Positions 34,921 through 43,966 of a DNA stretch of 64,000 nucleotides are shown one piece after another. Location: positions 55,749-119,748 of the forward strand of contig JASLPY010000006.1 in the NCBI GenBank assembly GCA_030744755.1. Reading direction: 5' to 3'. How positions within the stretch are numbered: the first letter of the stretch is position 1; every line of letters starts with the position of its first letter. The position numbers and the translations under genes are program-made. Source of the DNA: Kiritimatiellia bacterium. GTDB taxonomy: Bacteria; Verrucomicrobiota; Kiritimatiellia; UBA8416; JADHWI01. The notes beneath the pieces were generated by a model, which was not told the DNA's origin, ran no database searches, and was given only the letters and a program-made list of their open reading frames with translations.

Positions 34921-37836
34921 ATGAAGTTTCGTACAATCGTGTTCTTATCAGCATCCCTGGTGCTATCTGCATCAGTCTTAACAGGCGCCAAAACCGTCAC
35001 GGTCAAGGCCAGTTCAGACAGCGAGGCGAGTGGCTTCGAGGCGTACCGGGCCATGGACGGCAACTCCAGTACCATGTGGCACAGCGCCTGGGGTGCAGGC
35101 GAAACGGATCTTCCCCACGACCTGGTCGTTGAACTTGAAAAGGACTACGAGATTTCAGGATTCGTTTACGTGCCGCGCAGCGGACACAGCAACGGAACTA
35201 TCAAGGATTACGAATTCTATGTCAGTAATGACATAAAGAAGCTGGGCAAACCTGTCTCGAAAGGAACATTCACGGGCAAGAAGCCCGAGTATTCCATCAG
35301 CTTTCCCGCTGCCAAGGGCCGCTACATATGTCTGCGCGCCATGTCAGAGATCAATAATAGCGCAATCTTTGCGTCCGTCGCCGAGCTGAGAATTCTCTCG
35401 AAGGACGTTGACTTCAAGGCTGTTGCAGGCGCGTCGCCATTGCCAGGAAGGAAACCTGCGCCCGACCAGGTGGCAAGCCCGGAAAACGAAGCCCAGGCAC
35501 AATACAACGTCCTGCTCAGCGACCTGAAGAAGCGAAGCAGGTTCACCCAGTACAAAGAGCAGACGTTTCACGAGGCGTCATCAATCGCCGAATCGGACCG
35601 CGACCCGCTCGATATCATCCTGAGGCGGACAAGAACGCTGCTGGATGACATAGAGAGCATGCCAAAGGCGCCGAAACTGAAAGAACTCGAGGGACAACTG
35701 GCAGATCTCGAGAAACAGGCATTGGAAGCTGACGCCGGTGACGCTGCCAGGAGGCAGGAACTGTTTGACTCGGTTCACGCCGTGCGCCGGAAGATTGCTT
35801 TCTCCAATCCCCTGCTTGATTTCGACAAGATCCTTTTCATCAAGCGTCAACGCGCGAGGTACAACCACATGTGCGATCAGTACTATGGCACTTATGCCGT
35901 TCCCGGCGGTGGAGTCTTCGTTCTCTCCAACCCTTTCAGCGACAACCCGGAAGAAAAGAACATCCTTGAGAACTCTATTGTTCAGCGCGGCCGCCTGAAC
36001 GGCCAGAAACTGGAGACAGGCGGCTTCCTGTCACCCGAGTTGTCGTATGACGGCAAGACGATCTACTTTGCCTACGTCGAAGGCACCGGCAACGGCGGCC
36101 ATATACGCCACCTCGACCATGCGAACAATGGACATTGGGATAGGGGTCGCTGTTATCACCTCTTCAAGGTAAACGTAGACGGATCGGGGCTGGAGCAGCT
36201 CACCGATGGCACGTTCAACGATTTCGATCCGCATCCCCTGCCGAATGGCCGTGTGATGTTTATTTCCGAACGGCGCGGCGGTTACCTGCGCTGCGGCCGG
36301 GCATGCCCCACCTATACCGTCTTCGACATGCGCGCCGACGGAAGCGGCATAAAGATGCTGAGCCCGCACGAGACGAATGAATGGCATCCGAGCGTGACAC
36401 ACGACGGTATGATCCTTTACACGCGCTGGGATTACGTGGACCGTCATGGCTGTACCGTACATCTTCCCTGGATCATGACGCCGGATGGCCGCGATTCAGC
36501 CGCGGTACACGGCAACTACGCGCCCCGCAAACTCAGGCCGGACATGGAAGTTGACCTAAGGGCCATACCGGGCTCGCACAGATTCACGGCAACGGCGGCT
36601 CCGCATCACGGGCAGGCTTACGGATCGATTGTAATGGTTGATCCGCGAGTTGAAGACGATGATGCCATGGCGCCGGTCAAGCGTATCACACCAGACGTGG
36701 CTTTCCCCGAAAGCCAGGGCGGCGCTCAGGTCTATGGGACTGCATGGCCTTTAAGCGAGAAATACCATCTCTGCGTTTATGACCCCGGCATGAAGCCCGG
36801 CGCGGGCTTCCAGGGAAGGCGGCACACAAAGGGGAATTATGGGATCTATCTTCTTGATGCTTTCGGGAACAAGATACTTCTCTACCGCGATACAGCGGTT
36901 GCAAGCCTGAGCCCGATGCCGTTGCGACCACGGGAAACGCCCCCGGTTGTGCCCGAAGCATCTGAACGGCTGGCCGAGAATCCGTCAGAAACGGGCACCA
37001 TGGCCGTGCTCAACGTATATGATAGCCGGCGCCCCTTCCCGGAAGGAACAAAGATCAAGAATCTCCGCATATATCAGATCATTCCCATGTCTGTTCCATC
37101 GGGTGGACCTCCCCACGAAATAGGTCTTCGCCTGCCCACGGGAAGAGACTCAGTAATCCTGGCACGTTACGTATTGGGTACCGTTCCCGTAGAAGAAGAC
37201 GGAAGCGCCCATTTCACCATCCCTGCAATGAAAGAGGTATTCTTCCAGGCGTTGGATGAAGAGGGGTTGGCTGTTCAGTCTATGCGTTCCTCCGCCTGGG
37301 TCCAGCCCGGCGAACGACTGGTTTGCTCAGGCTGTCACGAGCCCAAGTACCGGGCTCCCATAGCACCCAAGAAGATGGCAATGGCGATGAAGCGGCCGCC
37401 ATCGGTTCCGAAGCCCGACGTGGACGGATCGAACCCGTTCAGCTATCCGCGTCTTGTGCAGCCGGTACTGGACAAGCATTGCGTTAAATGCCATGAGAAG
37501 AACCAGACGGCCAAGAAGAAGCCACCGCTGCTTGACGGGACCGTGGTTAATAAGGGTAGAAACAAGTTCTTCAACTCATACCACAACCTGGCCCAGAACT
37601 ACGGTTTCTGGCAATACGGCGAAGCCCATCGCACCATGCCCGGCAAGTTCGGTGCGCGTCATTCGAAGCTGTACCAGATGCTGAAAGCCGGGCATCACAA
37701 GCTGGAACTGCCCGAGGAAGACATGCATCGTATCACGCTCTGGCTGGATTCATGTTCGGTTTTCTACGGTGTCTACGAGAAAGATGGCGGACTGGCACAG
37801 CTGCGCGGCGAAGTTGCAAAGCCGACGCTGGAGTAA
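34921..37836 (+). CDS. HzsA-related protein with discoidin-like domain and coiled-coil insert
   Basis: This 971-residue paralog has a signal peptide (RTIVFLSASLVLSASVLTGA). An F5/8 type C-like domain follows at about 25-160 (AMDGNSSTMWHSAWG). A charged helical insert at about 195-295 (LKELEGQLADLEKQALEA) is not seen in the other four paralogs. Then come propeller blades (LPNGRVMFISERRGGYLRCG, THDGMILYTRWDYVDR), the HzsA middle segment (GTVPVEEDGSAHFTIPAMK), CSGCH near 802 and CVKCH near 854. GAGGAATAGC precedes ATG 34921. The ThuA gene starts 26 bases after its stop, so the two are probably one operon. Confidence 0.88.
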   Translation: MKFRTIVFLSASLVLSASVLTGAKTVTVKASSDSEASGFEAYRAMDGNSSTMWHSAWGAGETDLPHDLVVELEKDYEISGFVYVPRSGHSNGTIKDYEFYVSNDIKKLGKPVSKGTFTGKKPEYSISFPAAKGRYICLRAMSEINNSAIFASVAELRILSKDVDFKAVAGASPLPGRKPAPDQVASPENEAQAQYNVLLSDLKKRSRFTQYKEQTFHEASSIAESDRDPLDIILRRTRTLLDDIESMPKAPKLKELEGQLADLEKQALEADAGDAARRQELFDSVHAVRRKIAFSNPLLDFDKILFIKRQRARYNHMCDQYYGTYAVPGGGVFVLSNPFSDNPEEKNILENSIVQRGRLNGQKLETGGFLSPELSYDGKTIYFAYVEGTGNGGHIRHLDHANNGHWDRGRCYHLFKVNVDGSGLEQLTDGTFNDFDPHPLPNGRVMFISERRGGYLRCGRACPTYTVFDMRADGSGIKMLSPHETNEWHPSVTHDGMILYTRWDYVDRHGCTVHLPWIMTPDGRDSAAVHGNYAPRKLRPDMEVDLRAIPGSHRFTATAAPHHGQAYGSIVMVDPRVEDDDAMAPVKRITPDVAFPESQGGAQVYGTAWPLSEKYHLCVYDPGMKPGAGFQGRRHTKGNYGIYLLDAFGNKILLYRDTAVASLSPMPLRPRETPPVVPEASERLAENPSETGTMAVLNVYDSRRPFPEGTKIKNLRIYQIIPMSVPSGGPPHEIGLRLPTGRDSVILARYVLGTVPVEEDGSAHFTIPAMKEVFFQALDEEGLAVQSMRSSAWVQPGERLVCSGCHEPKYRAPIAPKKMAMAMKRPPSVPKPDVDGSNPFSYPRLVQPVLDKHCVKCHEKNQTAKKKPPLLDGTVVNKGRNKFFNSYHNLAQNYGFWQYGEAHRTMPGKFGARHSKLYQMLKAGHHKLELPEEDMHRITLWLDSCSVFYGVYEKDGGLAQLRGEVAKPTLE

Positions 37837-37862
37837 CGCCTACCTAAAGGAAAAATGAAATC

Positions 37863-38759
37863 ATGAAACGCAACGCTCTTATTCTCGCACTGCTGATTTC
37901 GATCGTCGCCTCCTCTTTTGCGGGGTTGCCTGCCATAAAACTGACGGAAGAATGGAAGGCCCAGATCACAGAAGCCGCACCCGCAAAGCCGACAGTCAAA
38001 CCGAGCAAGCAGCACAAGATACTGCTATTCTCCCTCATGACCGGCTACAAACACTGGTGCACACCGCACACGGCTGAAGTTATCAAGATCCTGGGACGTA
38101 AGTCCGGGGTATACGAGGTGATCGAAAGCAACGAAGTCAGCTTGTTTGAGCCAGATAACATTAAGCAGTTTGATGTGATCGTTCTGAACAACAACTGCTC
38201 CGAGCGCAAGAGGCGAAACCTCTTCTTCGATGTCACCAAGAATGACGAGAAGTCTGCCATGCTGGAGAAGAGCCTGATTTCACATATTGCCGGCGGCAAG
38301 GGGCTCGTCTCGATTCACGGTTCCATAACGATCCTGAACAACTCGGAAGAGTATAGCAAGGTGCTGGGCGGCTCATTCGATTTTCACCCTGCGCAGCAGG
38401 AAATCACCTGCAAGCTAGTTGATCCGGATCATCCGCTTGTAGCGGCATTCAATGGAAAGCCCCTGGTGCATGTTGATGAGCCGTACCTGTTCAAGAACGC
38501 GTACAAGAACAAGAACTTCCGACCATTGCTGATGATGGATACCGATAAGCTGAACTGTGGAAAAAGAGACGCGGCCGTCAAATCCGACAAGCGGTATGTA
38601 TCCTGGATCAAAAAACACGGCAAGGGCCGCATTTTCTACTGCAGTCCTTCACATAACGCCCAGAGTTTTGAAAAGCCAGAACTTCTCCGCTTCCTGCTCG
38701 ACGGCATACAGTACGCCACCGGCGATCTTCAATGTGACGATTCCCCGATGAAGAAATAG
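37863..38759 (+). CDS. Secreted ThuA-domain protein
   Basis: The 298-residue product has a signal peptide (KRNALILALLISIVASSFAG). A ThuA-like glutamine-amidotransferase-fold domain covers about 50-285 (ILLFSLMTGYKHWCTPHTAE, GKGLVSIHGSI, VLGGSFDFHPAQQ, GKGRIFYCSPSHNAQSF). ThuA proteins are linked to trehalose and other sugar utilisation and are frequent in PVC bacteria as exported proteins next to cytochromes or sugar dehydrogenases. No catalytic triad can be asserted. It is most likely co-transcribed with the HzsA-related gene before it. Confidence 0.88.
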   Translation: MKRNALILALLISIVASSFAGLPAIKLTEEWKAQITEAAPAKPTVKPSKQHKILLFSLMTGYKHWCTPHTAEVIKILGRKSGVYEVIESNEVSLFEPDNIKQFDVIVLNNNCSERKRRNLFFDVTKNDEKSAMLEKSLISHIAGGKGLVSIHGSITILNNSEEYSKVLGGSFDFHPAQQEITCKLVDPDHPLVAAFNGKPLVHVDEPYLFKNAYKNKNFRPLLMMDTDKLNCGKRDAAVKSDKRYVSWIKKHGKGRIFYCSPSHNAQSFEKPELLRFLLDGIQYATGDLQCDDSPMKK

Positions 38760-38781
38760 CCGATCTACCCCGGAAGTCCTG

Positions 38782-38822
38782 GGCGGCTACGGGAATTGCA
38801 AGTCTCTCTCTTCGTAGCCGCC
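38782..38822. terminator. Inverted repeat after the ThuA gene, possible terminator
   Basis: GGCGGCTACG (38782-38791) pairs perfectly with CGTAGCCGCC (38813-38822) across a 21-base loop, 22 bases after the ThuA stop. There is no T-run, so a rho-independent terminator is only possible. It could instead be another repeat element. Confidence 0.4.
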
Positions 38823-38922
38823 GATACTGGGCCGATGGAATCTCTCCGGCATTGGTTAAGCCTTCAGATCCCTCGACGATCACAAGATGACACCATTGAT
38901 GTAATGGTATTCTTTAAGGAAC

Positions 38923-38960
38923 TGTCATGCTGAGCCTGCCGAAGCATCTCGCCGAAGGCG
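38923..38960. repeat. 38-bp dispersed repeat TGTCATGCTGAGCCTG..., copy 1
   Basis: This segment matches 41183-41220 with two differences. It lies just beyond the convergent ends of the ThuA and membrane cytochrome genes. Confidence 0.8.
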
Positions 38961-38997
38961 CTCTTTCAGTTTGGGCAACACGCCGTACAAGATTGAT

Positions 38998-39915
38998 CTA
39001 CAGCCAGGCCCAGATCCAATGAAGAATGCTCAGTGCCAGGCCGATGCAAGCAGCGACAAGGTGAGACATCAACAGTCCCTTGTGGAAGCGTTTGCGCACT
39101 ATGCCTTGAACTTCGGTTACGATCAGGGCGATGAAGCCCACCAATCCAAACCAGTACCAGGTAACACCTGGTGTTCCGTACTCGGCAATATAGATGATGC
39201 CATGGACAGACAAAGCTACAAACAACCCCAGCGCCAGTTTCACGTGGATCTGGCGGAAGCGCTGTTTGAGCGTTCTGCGTTTGAATCCGGTGAACAGTAG
39301 ACCTGCGAGGCATATCACCGCAATGAATCCGGACGTCCTTGCGCCGCGTAGCGCGTTCCTGGAAGGGTTCCAGATGCGTTTCCTGAGAGGAATCGGCACC
39401 GATGGTTTTGTCGGTTGCTCAACAGGGGCAACGGCAGTCGCAGGTTCGATGGCTTCAGGTTCTACCACTTCAGGTTCAACGGCTGCCACCACCTCTGGCT
39501 CGACCACCTCTGGCTCGACCACCTCTGGCTCGACCACCTCTGGCTCGACCACCTCTGGCTCAACGGTCTCCGGCTCAACGGTCTCCGGCTCAATCGAAGC
39601 GACGGCCACGGATGACGTCGACTCGCCCTCCGGCACAATAATCAGGCCTTCGCCTGCGTAGTCGCCGAGAAACCTGGCGATACGTTCAGCTTCTTCATCG
39701 GTGAAAGAGGTCTCCCCGTAGGCGTAAGACTGCATGTTTTCTACGGTCAACTGCCAGCCTTTAAAAGACCGTGGCCACAAGTACCACGTCATCTCATGGC
39801 ACTGCGTGCATTTGTCATTCCACAGCCTATAGTCTTCCTGGAATTGCGAGGCCCCCCCCAGCGACATCGAGACAGCCAGAAACAAGCAGGCAACCACCAA
39901 CGTCTTCCGCATCAT
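38998..39915 (-). CDS. Membrane-anchored monoheme cytochrome with VEPEV repeat linker
   Basis: The 305-residue protein has a signal peptide (KTLVVACLFLAVSMSLGG) and a small cytochrome domain with CTQCH at 36-40 and EEAERIARFLGDYAG. A linker built from repeated EPEVV units runs from about 105 to 150. After a basic stretch come four hydrophobic helices (FIAVICLAGLLFTGF, LALGLFVALSVHGIIYIAEY, WFGLVGFIALIVTEV, LVAACIGLALSILHWIWAWL) whose histidines recall ferric-reductase or cytochrome b-like membrane domains. A role in membrane electron transfer to or from periplasmic carriers is likely. GGGGAAGGA precedes the ATG pair at 39915/39912. Confidence 0.82.
   Translation of the reverse strand: MMRKTLVVACLFLAVSMSLGGASQFQEDYRLWNDKCTQCHEMTWYLWPRSFKGWQLTVENMQSYAYGETSFTDEEAERIARFLGDYAGEGLIIVPEGESTSSVAVASIEPETVEPETVEPEVVEPEVVEPEVVEPEVVEPEVVAAVEPEVVEPEAIEPATAVAPVEQPTKPSVPIPLRKRIWNPSRNALRGARTSGFIAVICLAGLLFTGFKRRTLKQRFRQIHVKLALGLFVALSVHGIIYIAEYGTPGVTWYWFGLVGFIALIVTEVQGIVRKRFHKGLLMSHLVAACIGLALSILHWIWAWL
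39491..39595. repeat. 15-bp tandem repeat inside the membrane cytochrome gene
   Basis: Five nearly perfect copies of ACCTCTGGCTCGACC and two diverged copies are read on the minus strand as five-residue VEPEV units of the linker. Copy number may vary between strains. Confidence 0.9.
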
Positions 39916-39951
39916 GAATCCTTCCCCACACCCGCTGGTTCACTTGTCTTA

Positions 39952-40992
39952 TTAATCCAGATCGATAATAGATATCGTCTGGATCTCATCAGCCGTGTTC
40001 GGGCCATAGGATATATCTATGTTCGACACGTAAATCTTGTTGCCACGCCGGATGCACTCTGACGGCGCATCAAGAGAGCCGTCTGCACCATCACCGGGCT
40101 CATTCTTCGCGATGATCTTCACCTTGCCGGTGCTCGTGCATACCTTTGCGATAGCGTTGCCCAGAAAGTCGGCCAGCCAGATGTTGTCTTCCGAGTCGAT
40201 ATGAAAACCGTCAACGCTCTCAAGGCCCTGCCCCTTGCACAGAGACGTGACTTCGTTGACCGAGCCGTCATCCTTGAGCGTTACCTTCATGATCTCGGCT
40301 TCCCCAAAATCCGAGACGTACAGGTTGCCCTTTGAGTCGAAATCGATGCCGTTAGCACCAACCTTGTGGAGATCGTCCTCGTAATTGGTCTCAATCTTGA
40401 GGAAGAAATGAGAATCCTCAACGCCGGTAACCTTGATGGGTTTTCCGGGGTTGAGCTCGGAAACCTTGAAGCGGTACACGCCGCTGATCATCGGGTTGAC
40501 ATCGCCATCAATGGCGGTTTCGTTGAGGTAGATGAACCCGTCGCGGGCAGCGATACCATTGGCCATCTGAAGACCCGTGGCCACCACACCACTCGAGACA
40601 GGCTTACCATCCTTGATAATGATCTGAATCAGACGTGAGGCCTTATCACCACCGGCGAATGCCTGGTTGTCGGAAACATAGAGGTTGCCGTCCGATGCAA
40701 AAACCAATCCGAGGGGACTGGCTAGCTTGCTTTCCGGGTGTGCCGGCAGATCCGCGAACTCTTCGAGTTCATCATCCGGCGAGATACGCATGATCTTGGC
40801 GGGGTGCTTGAACTTCATGTCAATTCCCGCGGCGTTCATGGAAAGATAGATGTAGTTGTCCGGCCCGATGGTCATCCCGTCAGGACTGTCATACTTGTCC
40901 ACCAGCTTGAATCCCACTTCCGGAGTCTTCCTGGTCATAGTTGCACAACCCACCAGAGCCAACACTACCATACCAATCAACAGATTCTTCAT
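39952..40992 (-). CDS. SMP-30/gluconolactonase-like lipoprotein
   Basis: The 346-residue product has a lipoprotein signal ending LALVGC (Cys16). A six-bladed propeller follows with SMP-30/NHL-type repeats: SPDGMTIGPDNYIYLSMN, ASPLGLVFASDGNLYVSDN, GANGIDFDSKGNLYVSDFG and SVDGFHIDSEDNIWLADF. Family members hydrolyse sugar lactones or act as binding propellers using a divalent metal. Its membrane attachment here suggests a periplasmic role. AAGGAGG lies 7 bases before ATG 40992. It sits beside the membrane cytochrome on the same strand with 36 bases between them, so the two may be co-transcribed. Confidence 0.88.
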   Translation of the reverse strand: MKNLLIGMVVLALVGCATMTRKTPEVGFKLVDKYDSPDGMTIGPDNYIYLSMNAAGIDMKFKHPAKIMRISPDDELEEFADLPAHPESKLASPLGLVFASDGNLYVSDNQAFAGGDKASRLIQIIIKDGKPVSSGVVATGLQMANGIAARDGFIYLNETAIDGDVNPMISGVYRFKVSELNPGKPIKVTGVEDSHFFLKIETNYEDDLHKVGANGIDFDSKGNLYVSDFGEAEIMKVTLKDDGSVNEVTSLCKGQGLESVDGFHIDSEDNIWLADFLGNAIAKVCTSTGKVKIIAKNEPGDGADGSLDAPSECIRRGNKIYVSNIDISYGPNTADEIQTISIIDLD

Positions 40993-41182
40993 ACCATTAC
41001 CCTCCTTGTGTTAATTCCATCGTTTCACGTTATTCAATATACATAGCATGTACTTCGCACTTCGGCAACGTCCTTTCAGCCGGCCGTGCCGACATCTTCA
41101 GTCCTTAGCGGGCCGTTGCCAAATCAAGATCTCTCACCGACGCTCGAGATGACAGGTGGAGTGGTCGTGTTTCCAGTACGAA

Positions 41183-41220
41183 TGTCATGCTGAGCTTGTC
41201 GAAGCATCTCGCCGAAGGCG
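41183..41220. repeat. 38-bp dispersed repeat TGTCATGCTGAGCTTG..., copy 2
   Basis: This matches 38923-38960 with two differences. It lies in the 347-base gap (40993-41339) between the SMP-30-like gene and the deoR-type regulator. That gap must also contain the regulator's promoter. I see no clear operator palindrome. Confidence 0.8.
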
Positions 41221-41339
41221 TTGTCACGATATGGGTAATACACCCTCAACTACTATTTTCGCAATTTACCACTTGAAATCATCACCGTCACGAAATATAA
41301 ATAAAACTAGTTCGTAAGAAAACCGAAATCAATACGAAA

Positions 41340-42095
41340 ATGTCTATCAATCTAACAGAGCGCGAAAAGCAGATACTGGAGCTTGTCCGGGAAGACAATT
41401 CTCTCTCCGTATCGGCCATGAGCAAGAGCTTCGGCGTTTCCGAGGTCACCATACGCAGCGACCTCACGTCTCTTGCCGAGAAAGGCTTCGTCCTGCGCAC
41501 ACGCGGAGGTGCGGTCCCGACATTCCATCCCGGGATACTTGAGCGGCAGCGAGAGAGTGTTGAAAAGAAAGAGACCATAGCCCGTGCAGCAGCCAGTATG
41601 GTCAAGGACGGTGATCACATAATGATCTCCGCCGGAACTACCACGGCGCTCGTGGCGAGGTATCTGCTTGGCAAGCGCGACATTCACATCGTGACCAACT
41701 CGACGCTGCTTCTCCCCTATATACGGATGAACCCTTCGGTTTCGGTCGTGTTTCTGGGTGGCAAGTTTACCCCTTCGGCAGAGGCGATGGTGGGCGCCGT
41801 GACACTGAGAGAGCTGGAGCAGTTCCATGTGAAACGCGCTTTTCTGGGGACGGACGGCTTCTCACTCGAAGGCGGCGTCACCGCACATCTTGGAGAATTG
41901 GCCGAAGTCGTACGAAAGATGGTGAAACAGGCGGATGAAGCTACGTTCCTGGCCGATTCCAACAAGTACGGCACCGTAGGCTTCGCAAGAATACTGCCCA
42001 TCGACGAGGTAAAGCAGCTGGTCACGGACAGCGAGATCACAGACGAGGCCTGTACGGAACTTGACAAAAAGGGCGTAACAGTAACAAAAAGTTAA
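41340..42095 (+). CDS. DeoR/GlpR-family transcriptional regulator
   Basis: The 251-residue protein has an N-terminal DeoR helix-turn-helix (LTEREKQILELVREDNSLSV, FGVSEVTIRSDLTSLAEKGF, RTRGGAV). A C-terminal sugar-phosphate-sensing domain follows, with the family blocks GDHIMISAGTTTALVARYL, VTNSTLLLPYI and RAFLGTDGFSLEGGVTAHLG. Members repress sugar catabolic operons and respond to phosphorylated sugars. It heads the shell-protein region and reads toward the SDR and BMC-T genes, so it is the obvious local regulator of the microcompartment. No strong ribosome site precedes ATG 41340. Confidence 0.92.
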   Translation: MSINLTEREKQILELVREDNSLSVSAMSKSFGVSEVTIRSDLTSLAEKGFVLRTRGGAVPTFHPGILERQRESVEKKETIARAAASMVKDGDHIMISAGTTTALVARYLLGKRDIHIVTNSTLLLPYIRMNPSVSVVFLGGKFTPSAEAMVGAVTLRELEQFHVKRAFLGTDGFSLEGGVTAHLGELAEVVRKMVKQADEATFLADSNKYGTVGFARILPIDEVKQLVTDSEITDEACTELDKKGVTVTKS

Positions 42096-42163
42096 GGAAA
42101 CATGAGAGTTCTGCCGGCGTGCAACGTGCAAGCCGGGGGCGAAAGGAAGAGAGATCAGCGAAC

Positions 42164-42943
42164 ATGGATCTGAGATTTGATGACAAGACGGTACTGGTAA
42201 CCGGCGCAGCCGGTGCTATTGGAAAAGGTATTGCGGCGGAGTTTGCTGCCAGCGGCGCCAAAGTATTCATCAGTGATCTGGACCAGGGACAGATTGATGC
42301 AGCCGCGGAGGAAATCGGAAGCGGTTGCCGCGGTCTTGCGGCCAACGTCACTGATGAAGAGCAGGTTAAGGCCTGCGTTGAGGCTGCTGCCGAAGCATTC
42401 AATGGGAATGTTGACGTGCTGGTAAACGTTGCCGGCATAGTTGCACAGGGAAAGGTCGAAGACATCACGGTAGAGGACTGGGACAAGATGTTCGCGGTCA
42501 ACTGCAAAGGGTCCTTCCTTTTCACGAAGTACGTCGTCCCCCTGATGAAGGCCAACAAGTACGGCCGCATCATCAACTTCTCCTCGAAATCCGGGAAAAC
42601 AGGCTCCGCACTGATGACGCACTACTCGGCAGCCAAGGCCGCCATCATGGGATTCACCCAGGCGTTGGCCTACGAGCTGGCGAGTGATGGAATCACATCA
42701 AACTGCATATGCCCCGGAATCACGGACAGCACAGGCGTCTGGAAGAATGTCTCGGCCGGCTACATCGAAAACCTGGAAATGGAACGCGCCGAAGTGGTAA
42801 AGAAATTCACGGCAAAGATTCCGCTCCAGCGACTGGCCAAGATCAATGATGTCGTAGCTGTAACCGTTTTCCTTGCGTCCGAGGGCGCTGATTACATGAC
42901 GGGGCAGTCGATCAACGTCACCGGCGGAAGGGAAATGCATTAA
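42164..42943 (+). CDS. Short-chain dehydrogenase/reductase (SDR)
   Basis: The 259-residue classical SDR has the nucleotide motif TGAAGAIGKGIA, the structural VNVAG (variant of NNAG), the catalytic serine region INFSSKSGKTG and YSAAKAAI with the catalytic Tyr and Lys. CPGITDS follows. A polyol or sugar dehydrogenase/epimerase-type reaction with NAD(P) is likely. ATG 42164 gives the canonical N-terminus. It lies 68 bases after the regulator and 51 before a shell gene, so it probably supplies the locus with an oxidised substrate outside the shell. Confidence 0.9.
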   Translation: MDLRFDDKTVLVTGAAGAIGKGIAAEFAASGAKVFISDLDQGQIDAAAEEIGSGCRGLAANVTDEEQVKACVEAAAEAFNGNVDVLVNVAGIVAQGKVEDITVEDWDKMFAVNCKGSFLFTKYVVPLMKANKYGRIINFSSKSGKTGSALMTHYSAAKAAIMGFTQALAYELASDGITSNCICPGITDSTGVWKNVSAGYIENLEMERAEVVKKFTAKIPLQRLAKINDVVAVTVFLASEGADYMTGQSINVTGGREMH

Positions 42944-42994
42944 CTGAAGTCCTGATTCTTTAATTACAACCAGAATAACCGGAGGAAGCAACAG

Positions 42995-43627
42995 ATGGCC
43001 TTTGAACTCAGAACATACACGTTTATCGACAGCCTGCAGCCGCAGCTTGCGCAATTCATAGCCAAGGACAACCGGGTCTATGATCCGGCCGAATATGATT
43101 CGGCCCTTATGCTCGAGATTGCGCCGGCCATGGAGATTCACACCATGATCGATCACGTACTCAAGAGAACCAGCGTGAGGCTTGGTTCAGTGGTTACGGA
43201 ACGAATCTACGGACTCATGCAGGTCCACCACGCTGACCAGGGCGAAGTGCGACAGGCAGGGGAAGTTGTACTGGAAGCCGCGGGCCTTACCGAAAGCGAT
43301 CGCGCTGCGGTGAAACTCGTGACCAATAAGACGATCCGCTCCGTGGAACAGGATCACGCCATTTCTTTCACCGGACTCGGCAAGGGGCACATGGTCGTGG
43401 CCGGCGAATCGATACTGATCCTGGAAACAACTCCGGCGGCATATCTTGTTCTGGCGTGCAACGAAGCCCTGAAAGAAGCCCAGGTGAAGCTTAACAGCAT
43501 CAGGCCGTTCGGCGCGACAGGCCGGCTAATCATGTGTGGCCCCGAAGCCGAGATCGACTATGCCTCAGCCGCAGCCGTCAAGACGCTGGAAAGCGTCAAT
43601 GAAAATGCAAAGGCGAAGAGCAAGTAG
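42995..43627 (+). CDS. BMC-T (tandem-domain) microcompartment shell protein
   Basis: The 210-residue protein has two BMC folds. The C-terminal one is clear: AYLVLACNEALKEAQVKLNS and RLIMCGPEAEIDYASAAAVK. The N-terminal copy spans about 35-110 (LMLEIAPAMEIHTMIDHVL, YGLMQVHHADQGEVRQAGE). Tandem proteins form pseudohexameric trimers, often with a larger gated pore for cofactors or substrate. GGAGGAAG sits 6-7 bases before ATG 42995. It lacks the PduT-type CPGKY segment found in the second BMC-T gene, so it is the presumed non-metal trimer of this shell. It is co-directional with the SDR and convergent with the cupin/PduT/PduS operon. Confidence 0.9.
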   Translation: MAFELRTYTFIDSLQPQLAQFIAKDNRVYDPAEYDSALMLEIAPAMEIHTMIDHVLKRTSVRLGSVVTERIYGLMQVHHADQGEVRQAGEVVLEAAGLTESDRAAVKLVTNKTIRSVEQDHAISFTGLGKGHMVVAGESILILETTPAAYLVLACNEALKEAQVKLNSIRPFGATGRLIMCGPEAEIDYASAAAVKTLESVNENAKAKSK

Positions 43628-43660
43628 CCGGATTTGGGTTTGAGGGTTGCAACAAGTTGA

Positions 43661-43702
43661 GATTGACGATTAGTGATTATCGATTGACGAGTTACGATTG
43701 AG
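43661..43702. repeat. Heptamer microrepeat (GATTGAC-like units)
   Basis: Six 7-bp units run GATTGAC GATTAGT GATTATC GATTGAC GAGTTAC GATTGAG. A second, different heptamer array is at 43914-43950 in the same 339-base gap, which otherwise shows an AATCGTCAATT pair (43718, 43740) and no gene. Confidence 0.75.
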
Positions 43703-43913
43703 CGAAAGATCATTCGCAAATCGTCAATTCCACAATCATTAATCGTCAATTGAACTGAGTATCCCGTCCTTCTTAAAACACTGCATAATCTCGGAAGGAA
43801 TCCGTACATCCGAGAAGTATGGCCGGAGTCTCGTCTACTCAGGGTCAGCCGATATTCTTCACGAGCTGACGCTCGCGGTTACGGGGATCGCCCGGTCGAA
43901 GTCGGTCGCCACT

Positions 43914-43950
43914 GGATGTTGGGCGTTGGACGTTGGGCGTTGGGCGTTGA
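43914..43950. repeat. Heptamer microrepeat (GGCGTTG units)
   Basis: Five 7-bp units, GATGTTG GGCGTTG GACGTTG GGCGTTG GGCGTTG, lie just downstream of the cupin stop. The same GTTGGGC word occurs at 25493. Confidence 0.75.
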
Positions 43951-43966
43951 CTCCCATCCCCTTGCC

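Noticed and set aside
39491..39595. Possible CRISPR array
   Set aside because: The units are contiguous 15-mers without spacers and lie inside a coding sequence. No cas genes are present.
39194..39661. Plus-strand frames rich in SGSTTSGST across 39.2-39.7 kb
   Set aside because: They arise from reading the 15-bp tandem repeat of the minus-strand cytochrome gene in other frames. The cytochrome frame has a signal peptide, heme motif and membrane helices.
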